A DNA stretch of 64,000 bases from Craterostigma plantagineum. Taxonomy: Eukaryota > Streptophyta > Magnoliopsida > Lamiales > Linderniaceae. Location of the stretch: positions 60,783-124,782 of the forward strand of contig JAPQWV010001099.1 in NCBI GenBank assembly GCA_027422505.1, in the 5' to 3' direction. This document shows, piece after piece, positions 32,084 through 43,028 of the stretch (positions are counted from its first letter, which is position 1; each line of letters opens with the position of its first letter). A program made the translations under genes and the position numbers. The notes under the pieces are model-generated. The model saw only the letters and a program-made list of their open reading frames with translations. It searched no databases and was not told the origin of the DNA.

Positions 32084-34443
32084 ATGGTGAGTGGTAGTAA
32101 AAAAGATGGGGAAAAGAACACAACTTTGTCTAAAAATGGTGGGGCAACTAAGTCGTGGGGCACAGCTGTTTCTGGCCAATCGTTCTCCACCAGTGGTAGC
32201 GTGGGATCACCATCGAGTGCTGCCATGGCGACGGTGGCCACTGACAAAACTTTCGCACGTTTGAACAATCTCGAAATTCAAGGGGATGATGCTGCAACAG
32301 AGGGGAACGCTGGGTGAGCATTCGCTTTTTGTCTGTTGATGTTATGTTTTGTGATCCTATGATTTCGTGGAACTTTTCGGGTGCTTATATGTTGTTATGA
32401 GATAGAGAGAAAATCAAAATGGATATGTGTCTATTGGATGCATATATCAATCTTAGCTGCTGATTATGTTTAAAGAGATGTTGTACAAGCGGTCAACGCA
32501 CTGTAAGATTTATTATAGCGCTATATTTGTTTAACTTGGCTTTTTGAAGTATGGATCATATCAATGAAGGGTGTTCGGCTTGGCTTTCCTTTGAGGGAGG
32601 GGAATTGTTGAAAAGAAAGTTCTGTTAGTTACTTTATTATTTCTTTTCATGTTGTAGTTCGACGGTTTTTTTCACTTTGTTCACTGTTGAGATGGTTACC
32701 TATTTTCTTTTGTACTTTCGAATTTCCATAGAAGCAGCAGGAGAAAGAAGAGAGGCCAGCGTGCTGTTGCAGGAGATAAGAATGGTCGAGGACTTCGACA
32801 ATTTAGCTTGAAAGGTTTCATTTTGCATCTCTTTTACGGGAATTTATTTACTTCTAACGTGTTTGTCTTTTGAGGGAAAAAAAATCAACATTTACTGTAT
32901 TTAGAATGAGGAAGTTTGATGATGAGTGACAAACTTGCAGCGCAACGGTGTTCTTGTTCTGTTAACAATTTGACATACATTTGGGTTGAAATGTCCTTCT
33001 TCATCATGTAATATGTTACGCTTTTTCTTCGTTGCGTGTACAGTGTGCGAGAAAGTGGAAAGCAAAGGCAGAACTACATATAATGAGGTATGATCTTAAT
33101 ATGCTTAATTTGAAGGCAATTCTAAGCTTTGAGCGATGGTTAGCCATCTCAATGACTCATTCTTCAAATATGAAATATACGCGCATTTTTTTTCATCTGA
33201 ATTTACGAAGCTATGCGTCTTCTTAGGTGGCTGATGAACTTGTTGCCGAATTTGCTGATCCTAGCAGTAGCCTTTCTTCGCCGGACCAGGTTAAGTTTTT
33301 AAAGCCTTTTTTTCTGTCTCTTTGTCGAAATATTTCGGAAGTCTAAAAAATGTTGTTCGTTGCAGCAACAATACGATGAGAAAAACATACGTCGGAGGGT
33401 ATACGATGCTCTTAACGTCTTGATGGCGATTGATATAATCTCTAAAGACAAAAAAGAAATACAGTGGAAAGGTCTCCCTCGTACTAGTGTGAACGATATC
33501 GAAGAACTTAAGGTGTTTTGAGCTTCTTTTTTTTTCTGTCCTTTTCCTTTTCAATTTCTTTTCTAGACAAATATGAATCCTAGCCGTACCTTTTATTGCA
33601 GAACGAGCGCGCTTTGCTTTTAAATCGAATCGAAAAGAAAACAGCATATCTTGAAGAGCTGGAGGAACAAGTAATCCATCTTGATAGCATTTCTTTTTTT
33701 TCTTCAACTTTTTGATTGAGGGCATTGCATGTTATGATTTAGGATATTTTTTTGCTTTTTTTTTTCTTGGCTGATGAGAGTTTCGTTTCCTCTGCAGTAC
33801 GTTAATCTTCAGAACTTAATTAAACGCAACGACCAACTATATGGCTCGGGAAATACTCCGAGCGGCGGAGTTTCATTGCCTTTCATCTTGGTCCAGGTAA
33901 GACTCAATCGATTGATCTTTTTCTCCTGAGTAAAACTTTTATTTTTCTATCATCATATGTACAATAAACTTCTCATAGTTTGTAAGCTGACTCTTCAACT
34001 ATGAAATCAAAATTTTTTACTCTGTTTTTTTTTTTCAAAGTAGACTCGTCCTCATGCGATGGTAGAGGTGGAGATATCAGAAGATATGCAGCTCGTGCAT
34101 TTCGATTTCAACAGGTAAATTAAATTTTACAAACTCTTTCTTCGCTTCATAATATCAGAGAAAAAAGAAGATTTAGCCAAACTGAAAAAAACCTTTTGTG
34201 GATTGTAAATGCAGCACCCCTTTTGAGCTTCATGATGACAACTACGTACTTAATGCGATGAAAGCTTGCGATAAACCACAAGGCGATGATGTCATGCTCA
34301 TGCCCCGAAATGATTATAATAATACCTTAGGCTATGGTCAAAGCTCGAGCGTCACTGCTAACGTGTGCCAACCCTCGCAAACGCCACAGCAATCTCCGCA
34401 ACTTCCCGGGATTATAAAGGGGCGTGTAAAGCCCGAGCTTTAG
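32084..34443 (+). CDS. DPB: DP transcription factor (E2F dimerisation partner), DPB-like
   Basis: Nine coding exons: 32084-32313, 32732-32814, 33044-33087, 33227-33289, 33366-33512, 33602-33670, 33798-33896, 34044-34114 and 34215-34443. All borders are GT-AG and total 1,035 bases, giving 344 residues without a break. Residues about 83-175 form the winged-helix DNA-binding domain ([20 protein letters not shown], then [18 protein letters not shown] with the RRRVYD DNA contact, then [15 protein letters not shown]). A coiled-coil dimerisation region follows ([20 protein letters not shown]), then the marked-box-like domain ([37 protein letters not shown]). A Ser/Thr/Gly-rich N-terminus and Gln/Pro tail are usual for plant DP. 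It pairs with E2F to control S-phase genes. It is tail-to-tail with the Nudix gene, 363 bp apart. Confidence 0.97.
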
Positions 34444-34806
34444 TTTGTTCTGACGAGAAAAAAAAAGGTCTCGATTTATTACATTGTAGAGATTGAGTAC
34501 TATGTTCATATGACTCTCCTACCATTTTCGTTAGAATTTTCCTGTGGGCTGAATGTTAGAAAGGCATTTGTTTTAACTTAGCATGATTTTCCAATAGGAG
34601 TGAAATAGCTTCAGCAAAACATGTCATATTTTCCATTCCAATTACAATATTCATCGAAAAGATCGTCAAGATAGTCGCCGAGCCACAAAATAACACATCT
34701 ATTTGCAAATTGGTTAGAGGGTCTCACTTCCTTCCCAAGTCGTCAATCTCAAAAAACAAAAAGATAGAAAAAGAAAAGGTTTAAACAGCTTTGGCATTGG
34801 TTTCAA
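34444..34806. other. Convergent 3' intergenic region DP / Nudix
   Basis: The two genes end here facing each other, so it holds both 3' UTRs and polyadenylation signals. Nothing else is seen. Confidence 0.5.
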
Positions 34807-36364
34807 TCATTCCTTGGGCAACGTGCACATCATGCCACCTTTGTACCATTTTGCGAAGCCATTTTCGAGGGCCTCTCTCATCCAAGCATGTCTGCATAGT
34901 TCGATAGCATCGTCAACGTTTAGCCAACTTCTTTGCCTGAGACTCTTCTCGGGCCAAGAGTCGAGTTCTTGTCTGACGTGAAGGGCGTACATGGCAGCTC
35001 TACACAAGCCTTCGGGGCTGAACTCGTCTTGGAGCGTTTTGCTCTTGAAAGAATAGTCTCCAAGGAAATGCTGGGAACAAAAGAGAGGTGTTACATTTAC
35101 ATGGGAAAGTATAATCGGATCTGAGAAATTCTCATAGATAATTGAGCTGAAGATGATGGGAAAAGCAAACGGAGCAATGTTATTCGTGTCGACATAAATG
35201 CATCTGAAATGAATTTGGCTTAGACACTGGGCATACATCATGAGAACTGAGGAAAAGGAGACAGTTATTTTTTTTTAACTTACCACTAAATCCCCACGAA
35301 CACCAGCCTCTTCCATAGCTTCGCGCATAGCTGCTTCCTCAGCTGTTTCATCGTTCTCCCATCCACCCTATATGTTGTTAATAACGGAGTAAAACAAAAC
35401 AAAAAATAAACGAATTATTTGGTAAACTTTAGGCACTTATTTCTATACAACATAAAAAATCATGGCCAGATCAACAAGAGGTCTAATATTGTTCATGTAA
35501 ACAGATAGTACCAACGAGAAAAAAGATGAATTTGATTCAATTCTCAGAGGCAGTTTTGTAACCCTCTCACCTTTGGGAATAGAAGACCAGGTCCACTGTT
35601 TGAGTTTATCATTAGCACTTCAACTATCTTCTTAGATGCTTCTCCATCACCTTCATACCTATATCTGAAGGGAATACACCTGAGAAAATCACCCTAATGG
35701 TTAGAGAAAAACATATGGCTCCATTATTGATGTTGTAAGGAAGATCGTTGATCTTACCAACTACTACGTCGCCCATAATTTACAATAAACGTTTACACTC
35801 GCATTCGAATCACATAATGACTTCACTATACAAATTACAGCTAAAGAATGCAAAGTTGTAAAAAAACTCATTATCAGATACCAGATTCCATAAACACAAT
35901 AAATCTACCGAACGATTAAACGCACTTTAGGATTAATTATGAACAACATGATCAAAATACAGAGCAGTTATACCAACGCAGGCAGGCAAGCAATTTCAGA
36001 AAACTCTCCACCTGATAAGCTCAGATTCAACCAATCCTTCACCCCAATTTCCATTCTTTCCATCCCATATAAACCAAAAATGAAAATCCCATCAAAATAG
36101 ACAAAAGAACTCAAAGCCCTAATGCCTAGATTTCGCATTGGCCTTTGCCACCCTGAAAAGCACCCAAATTTCACAAACCAAACATAAAATTCAACTGCAT
36201 TTCGGCATACCAAACCCCTCATACCCACCGCAGTCTCATCAAAACGCACAAAACATACATGCAAGATGCCTAATTGATTGCGAAGAACAATACCCCGCAA
36301 TTAGACGATACCCATCCTCGTAACGCTGCTGATGCCGCCCAGTTCGAGCAACCAATTCAGACAT
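34807..36364 (-). CDS. Nudix hydrolase (NUDT12/13/16/17/18 subgroup-like)
   Basis: Four exons on minus: 36364-36294, 35679-35571, 35367-35284 and 35070-34807; the sum 528 gives 175 residues in one frame. The N-terminus MSELVARTGRHQQRYEDG is shared by this plant subgroup. The Nudix box at residues 61-83 fits G-x5-E-x7-REAMEEAGV with catalytic E79 and E80. FPKG precedes it, and after the box come HFLGDYSFKS and WPEKSLRQRSWL. The enzyme should hydrolyse nucleoside diphosphates linked to another group; members differ in substrate and several are organellar. No clear transit peptide is seen. Intron 1 (614 bp) is AT-rich without genes. The start is fixed by the conserved ARTGR motif. Confidence 0.95.
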
Positions 36365-37316
36365 TTATTATTGCGATTCTCGCTCGAAAAATGGGAAGAG
36401 GAAGAACAACAATTTTCTGCAATGTATCTGTGCAAAGTATTGTGGGGTTATATCATACACTCCGTGAATCAACTACGTTTACAAAACGCCCTTTGCCTTT
36501 CCTCGTGCTGACGGATCACAATTCACAGTTATTTATAACTCGTAATTAAATTAAATTAGGGCGCTAAAGTTTAATTATGCAATTTTATATTATTTTTCTT
36601 GATAAATACCCAGTGAGTTTGCTTTTTAACCCATACTACTGTTATTTCTCTCAATACAGGCCTTATAATCTTCACCAAGTTAAGACTTGGCCCCAATTAT
36701 GGGACGAACTGGAGAGGATTATCTTTTCTGGCCCGTATGTATTTTTCTCAAATTGACATAAACAAGAAAATCATGTATTTTAGTTTTCTTTCTTCAATTA
36801 TATTATATATACTGCGATAAAAAAAATAGTAATAGAAAGAAGATCACAACTCGTAATCTATTACTTGGATGACTGATACGCTTTGCGTTTAACATAATTA
36901 CATAAAGAGGATAAGATAATACGCACTTTTGTTAATACCATTTGGGTGGGTAGAAGATATTTACTTGGATATTCAGATCATCTCTCAATTTGTGTTGTAC
37001 ACCAAAAAGTCAACATGACTTGCTCATACATCATTGACTCCCAAGCTTACGACCAAATGAATTGTCAACCCAAAGATCTATATCTATATAAATAGAATGT
37101 AAATCCTCAACTCCAAACTAACGTATAGGGATTAATGATATATAATACAAATGCAATTTCAATCCATGCCATGTGAAATTTGGACCTTTAAGTCCACATA
37201 TCAGCCTATAAATTAAGGAAGAGCTCGATCATGCAATGCATAGAAATCTCATCAAATATCCCCTCATATCTCACACTGAACACTTTAGATATCAGTTCTC
37301 TCCTTAAACAAAGAAA
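36365..37316. promoter_or_regulatory. Divergent intergenic region, Nudix and GRP promoters
   Basis: About 950 bp between two divergent genes. tataaatta at 37207-37215, about 100 bp before the GRP start, is a good TATA box candidate. Otherwise AT-rich without recognised elements. Confidence 0.45.
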
Positions 37317-37796
37317 ATGAAGATCAAAGCTTTCTTTCTCCTCGGAGTTATAGCGACTCTTCTCTTCGCCTCATATGCCACTGCAAACGAGGCAAACCCC
37401 CAAGATGAGAAGAAAAGTAACAAGACCCTGAAATATCTAAGCAAAAAATGTATATAATTATTTCGTTATATGTAAACTAACGTGTGTATGTTTGCAGGTG
37501 GATATAAGGTGGCCGACGATGGCTACGGTGGTAATGGTGGCTATGGCGGTGGCTACGGTGGTGGACAGGGCGGTGGTTATGGGGGCGGCCAGGGTGGTGG
37601 CTACGGCGGTGGTAACGGTGGTTGGGGAGGAGGACCCGGCGGAGGATGGGGAGGTCACGGCGGCGGAGGATGGGGCGGCGGAGGAGGTTGCCGTCATGGG
37701 CGGTGCTGCGGTTGGTATGGGAATTGCAGGTGTTGCTACAGTGCTCAAGAAGCTTTGGCGTACAGGCAAAGTATTGCAGCAGCAGCTCAGCCATGA
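37317..37796 (+). CDS. Secreted glycine-rich protein with Cys-rich C-terminus (GRP3-like)
   Basis: Two exons, 37317-37416 and 37498-37796, 132 residues. The signal peptide is MKIKAFFLLGVIATLLFASY, cut after ATA. The mature part is about 60 residues of GYGGG/GGQGGG repeats, ending in a cysteine cluster CRHGRCCGWYGNCRCC and a short Ala/Gln tail. This layout is the class II GRP type, of which Arabidopsis GRP3 binds the cell-wall kinase WAK1 (known); a similar wall role is inferred. A TATA box lies about 100 bp upstream. An AAT microsatellite follows the stop by 12 bases, in the 3' UTR. Confidence 0.93.
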
Positions 37797-37807
37797 ACGA
37801 AATCAAC

Positions 37808-37808
<1 letters not shown>

Positions 37809-37877
<69 letters not shown>
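37809..37877. repeat. (AAT)n microsatellite in the GRP 3' UTR
   Basis: About 23 uninterrupted taa/aat triplets. A shorter run recurs at about 37988-38001. Length is likely polymorphic. Confidence 0.95.
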
Positions 37878-39314
37878 GGTATGATGAGACGTTTTGAATA
37901 ATAACAATAAATAATGTGCAACGTTGTCGTAATATATGTGTGTATGTATACAAATAAAGTGCATGTAATGGAGTGTATGTTGCCGCATTAATAATAATAA
38001 ATATCTGTCGTATTATGATCCCTAATATCATATGATTTGCCCACATCATTGAAAATTATTGAATTTTTTAACGCGAAAGTTATCCAAGAGTTGGGTTGCT
38101 AGTAAATGGTAATAATAACACAATATATACCTAACGCTGTCGCCCTCACTACAGCAGCCTTCCTTTAAGACATGCTCAGTTCTATATACAATACAAGTTT
38201 ACCTAATTATAACCGAAGACATGGTCCTATAAATAAATTCCTCTTTATAGCATCGCATTGATATATGATCATCAACTTCGATTATCCAATATTTAAATAA
38301 CACAATGGAAGAAGAGAAGATTTTAAACTCCAACGTAGTTCTGTTTAGATCTACAATTGTCGTCATCGCATCTATTCCACTCCAGACAAGTGAAGATTCT
38401 CTAACATTTCCTTTAAATAGGCTTTTTTTAATTAATTTTTTTATAAAGTTTATAACTTGATGGTCTCGCCGAAGTCAATTAAAATATCTCATCATTACAA
38501 CTAATCAACCACTACACTAATCACATCGAGCAACCAAAAATATTCTCTGCTATGATCTAATTTTAATGCTTTTTAAAATTAAATCAAAATTTACTTTTTT
38601 GTGACAAGTACAATGTCCACATTCATGCTATTATTGCCTCAAAAGAGAGTCTTGACTCAAACTCCAAGTAGGAGCGCGGTGCCGTACGCGAACCTAATAA
38701 ACAAAAGATATATTTTTAATTCAGAAATAATATGTAAGGCCACAAATAATGCAAGATATTAAATACAATAGCTAGATACAGCCAAGCCAACCATCAATCT
38801 GATGATCCAAGTATTCTCACGTTTCTTACACGATCCTAAGACATCTCAAGATTCTTATGTAATATCAAAGAAATTCGCTCTTTGCCATATGTAAAAGAAA
38901 ACACTTTACCAAAGGCCCTTTTATAGTATGAACGTAAAAAAATAACCCACTTTTAGAAAATCCGATCCTACTTGAGGTTCACTCACTCTCACGGCATTGC
39001 TACTCGAAGATAGAATTTAAAAAAAACACCAACGATAAAAAAAAATGAAACATACGGAAAGAGATAAATAATATTAATAAAAAAGAAAATGAAAATCAAA
39101 AGAAGAAAGGCATCCACAACAGTACAACCTTAATAAAAGCTGATAAGCAGAAGCAAACAAAAGATCCACCTCGATCACCTCTCCAACATATGCTTCTCTC
39201 TTTCTTTCTTTCTCAGTCATTTCGACGGAGTAAAAGATAACTCAGTTCAGTTTAACTTCACTTCAATCTAAAGAGATAAAAGAAAGGAAGAAAAACAGGG
39301 CCGCCGCCGCCGCC
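37878..39314. other. Spacer upstream of the MYBC1-like gene
   Basis: AT-rich, no gene seen. The last 130 bp contain a CT-rich leader (tctctctttctttctttctc near 39195) and a GCC run (39302-39314) directly before the start codon. Confidence 0.4.
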
Positions 39315-40145
39315 ATGACTAGGGAAGACGACTCTAACTGGTTCGCCAGGTGGGACGAAGATCTGCCGTCGCCGGAGGAGCTAACGCCGCTGTCCCAAAC
39401 CCTCATCACGCGCGATCTAGCCCTCGCCTTCAACATCTCCACCTACGCGCCTCCGCCTCCTTCCCACGCGCCGCAACACTCCCTCCCTTACCAGCACAAC
39501 CCACCCTCGTCTGATTTCGACTCCGCGGAGCTCAGCTCCGCCGCCGCAGGAGACGAGCCGGCGAGGACCCTCAAGCGGCCCCGCCTAGTATGGACGCCGC
39601 AGCTTCACAAGAGGTTCGTCGACGCCGTGGCCCACCTTGGGATAAAGAACGCCGTCCCCAAAACCATTATGCAGCTGATGAGCGTCGACGGCCTCACAAG
39701 GGAGAACGTGGCGAGCCACCTTCAGAAGTACCGCCTATACCTCAAGCGTATGCAGGGGATCTCCGCCGGCGGCGGCGGCGGAGGCGGAGGCTCCGCCTCC
39801 TTGACAGGGACGGACCCAGCCACGGACCACCTCTTCGCCAGCGGCCCAGTCCCAGCTCACTTCCTTCACCCGTCGGCGTTCGTACCCGTCTCTGCCGCGA
39901 GCCACCACCACGGCGTGGTTGTCCGGCAAGTGGGCCACCACCACCGTCCTTATGGGCATTTCGGCCATTCATCACCTCCAAACAGCGGAGGAGGATTTGA
40001 GCAGCACAGCAACGGCTCGTTCTTGAGACAGCAGAGGAATATTGGAGGAATGGCGGCGCCGGTGAACATCAACGGCGGTGGCGGCGGTGAGGATTTGGAT
40101 TCAGGCGGAGGACCCAAAGTTCTTACATTGTTTCCGTCAAACTGA
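39315..40145 (+). CDS. MYBC1: GARP/MYB-like transcription factor MYBC1-like
   Basis: Intronless, 276 residues. The N-terminus [20 protein letters not shown] and [13 protein letters not shown] are typical of the MYBC1/LUX group. The single-repeat GARP domain spans about residues 88-145: [38 protein letters not shown], and the signature [15 protein letters not shown] (canonical SHLQKYR). EPARTLKR before it and [14 protein letters not shown] after it match MYBC1 better than LUX. Gly and His runs follow, and the C-terminus is KVLTLFPSN. It is a nuclear DNA-binding regulator; Arabidopsis MYBC1 is linked to freezing tolerance (known). The GCC run in front makes a strong start context. Confidence 0.95.
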   Translation: MTREDDSNWFARWDEDLPSPEELTPLSQTLITRDLALAFNISTYAPPPPSHAPQHSLPYQHNPPSSDFDSAELSSAAAGDEPARTLKRPRLVWTPQLHKRFVDAVAHLGIKNAVPKTIMQLMSVDGLTRENVASHLQKYRLYLKRMQGISAGGGGGGGGSASLTGTDPATDHLFASGPVPAHFLHPSAFVPVSAASHHHGVVVRQVGHHHRPYGHFGHSSPPNSGGGFEQHSNGSFLRQQRNIGGMAAPVNINGGGGGEDLDSGGGPKVLTLFPSN

Positions 40146-40466
40146 GCGAGTCAATTATTGTTTCTGGGTTGTTGTTCTTGTTCGGATTGTTGGACTAATT
40201 AATGAAGGGATGAAACGCAAAGGTTAGTTCTTTGTTTTCGATTTCTCTTTTATTATATATCTATTATATTCTGATCAATGTGAATCTTTGTTTCGTATCT
40301 GTAGTTATTTGTGTAGGCTCTTCTGTTGTGTTTCTTAGGAACAATAACAACATCAACTCTAAATGTAATATCATCAAGAGGGCCAATCTCTGTGCAACTT
40401 CATGTTCTTGATTTGTAATAAACAACGTCATAGATTTAGTTTTTTTTTTTTTTTCTTGATTCTAAC

Positions 40467-41248
40467 TAGGGGTGGGTATCTAGTCGGGTCGGGTAGTTCG
40501 GGTTCGGGTTAATATTTTCACTACCGAACCCGACCCGATCTACGGCGGGTACCCGATTGTCGGGTATATATCAGGTTCGGTACCCGACTTTGAATCGAAA
40601 AATACGATTAAAAATTTTATAATGCAATATACATATCAAATATTCATGTTATATATCATTTGTCACTTATAATATTTGAATGTTTTATATTCAGTGAACA
40701 TAATATATATACATATTTTTATATGTTTATTTATAAATTTTGAAAATATATTTTAAATTATTATAATGATTTATGCATGATAATAAATATCACTTGTTAA
40801 TCCTATATATACAATCAAATGTAGTTTTTTTGTGATGCTGCCACGTGTCCCACCAGAATAATTGAAAGAAAATAATAAATATAAAAAAAAGGACTACCCA
40901 TTATGTTAGCTTAATTATCAATAAAGAAACCGTCACTTATCCATTATATATAGTTATTTATTAATATAAAATACTTAAATATAATTAACACCGTGCATAT
41001 TGCACGGGTACTAACTAGTTATATAATAATAGTAAGAAATTAAACAAAAGATTATTAAAAACTTTAACACTACCCACGTTAGTATCGATATCTAGACATG
41101 TTATTATATTTTTTCAATGTTTATGTATAAAAATTAATATATTTTAAAATATAATTTGTCGGGTATCCGATCGGGTTATTCGGGTAATAAATTACTACCC
41201 GATTTCCGACCCGATTAACGAATACCCGAACCCGAACGCCCACTCCTA
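40467..41248. mobile_element. Non-autonomous hAT-like element with CGGGT iterations
   Basis: 782 bp. Ends TAGGGGTGGGTATC and GCCCACTCCTA are inverted repeats. The perfect 8-bp target duplications attctaac lie at 40459-40466 and 41249-41256, as expected for hAT. Both ends hold repeats of CGGGTTCGGGT / ACCCGACCCG. The centre is AT-rich and non-coding. Confidence 0.92.
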
Positions 41249-41256
41249 ATTCTAAC

Positions 41257-43028
41257 CCAGGACTTCTATCCAATATCCATGATCCAACCACTTTATGGGG
41301 ACATCTATAGTTAAATTACGGATCAGAGATTCTGACACCTTTATTATTTTCTTGATTTATCTGACTTGATAAAATCTCATCTGTTGAGCACTTTAAGTTT
41401 AATGAAAGTTCAGCACTAGTATTTGGAGATTATTAATTGATCCATCGAGCCAAGATGTTGTTTATTTAATATTTTAAGACTGTGAGATATACATCAACCT
41501 GGCGATGTAAAAGCATATTTGGTCATTTATAAATGGACAATCCACTTCTTTGTCCCCACTTTCGAGAAATGGGAACCATGTGATTTGGATTTATAAATAT
41601 ACGTCGTCTTGGGCATGTACTTTTTAATATTTATATATTGGGCATTTCCCTTATAATCAAATTCATTTACGTTTTATCTGTAGTTGGGAGTTGGGACTAG
41701 CTCTAGTTGTCAAATATAATATATATATATATATATTATAAGAGAAAATAAAAAATTTAATATAATATATAATAGAAAACAAGTTGCAAATATAACAAAG
41801 AATAAGAAAAATATATCATAGGAAGGGTACACGCATGATAGAGGTAAAACGCTAAATGATAACCATAGCGGTAAAAAATTGCTGAACTTTGAATTTCATG
41901 TATGTATTAGTACGATCCGTTTACCCTTAAAGCACGATGGATTATTATTAATATGTAAAAGAACTTGCAAAGCATATACCTCTTAGGTTTGAAGGTCGTT
42001 GTGGCTTGTGAGTAGCCTTATTAATTCAAATATGACGACGACGATAGATCCAAGAAATAATAAGGGAATAAATAAATTAACATAGGGTATCATACACAAC
42101 AGCAGACTGTTTGTTACTACACGAGAATGATAATCGTAGGATTCTGAATTATTTGATGATGTGATCGCCTGAGGTTAGAGAATAATCTAATTTTTTTATC
42201 CGTTATATAAGAAGAGCTGAAATTTAGTACTAATTGATTCTCAATTTCGATGAAGTTTGAGAGGTTAGCAGATTGCAGATTAGTGGACTTGCAATTAGCA
42301 AACATTTCATTCAACCCCACCATAAGCTTAAAAACCCTAGTCGTACATAGAATCTATACCTGATACGGTAATTATTAAGAATATATATAATTTTGTTGTA
42401 TGCCCTATAACCATCTTGTAGCTCAACCACTCGGTGGAAATAGGATCGAATGTATGTTATATGAGTGTTCAGAATCGAGTTTAGTGAGTTTGACATAAAC
42501 CATGTCTCTTACTCGATTGGGAAACAGCTGAAGGGTTTATACGTAGTATTATTATCTATAGTAAGGTTCTGGAATAAAGATTGGGTCGAAATTCGCACTC
42601 GAATCGGGTTACGGTCCGGTACTGCGGGATTGACTAGGTAACTACCGGACTCTTGGATTCCTCCCTTGCCGATTGAGTCGAACCTAGAGAGTTTGGGTTT
42701 CAAAAAGGATCGTCAACGTGTACCGATATGGAGATAAAGTGTTTTGGGCTTTAACGGGCCTGCCCGTTGGGCCGCGCCTAAATGGACCTCAGGCCATTTA
42801 TTGAATCGAAGTTGGACTTCATATGAAACTAACTTTAAGACTTGGGCTTCGCTAAGCGCTTAATGGGCTTGAGGGTAAAATTGGGCTTTCACCTTAGGCT
42901 AATTTCGAAATATGACTTTGAGAGTATTTTCAAAATTTGCATATTTGATATAAATAAATATGGAAATAAAAATATTCGGAATATTATTTATTTTAAACTA
43001 AAAAATTCGAAATATATATGGTTCTGCA
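41257..43028. other. AT-rich spacer
   Basis: No gene recognised. An (AT)n run lies at about 41713-41736. The part 42500-42900 may be residual retroelement sequence belonging to the Ty3 element that follows, but I find no LTR match to 46317 onward. Confidence 0.35.

Noticed and set aside
37458..38049. Ser/Thr/Ala-rich and His-rich frames opposite the glycine-rich gene
   Set aside because: Shadows of the GGT/GGC codon repeats of the GRP and of the AAT run.
39590..40000. Arg/Pro-rich frames overlapping the MYBC1-like gene
   Set aside because: Alternative frames of a GC-rich single-exon gene with a clear conserved frame.
39315..40145. LUX/PCL1 clock gene
   Set aside because: The GARP domain is shared, but the N-terminus, PVPAHFLHP and the LFPSN end fit MYBC1 better.
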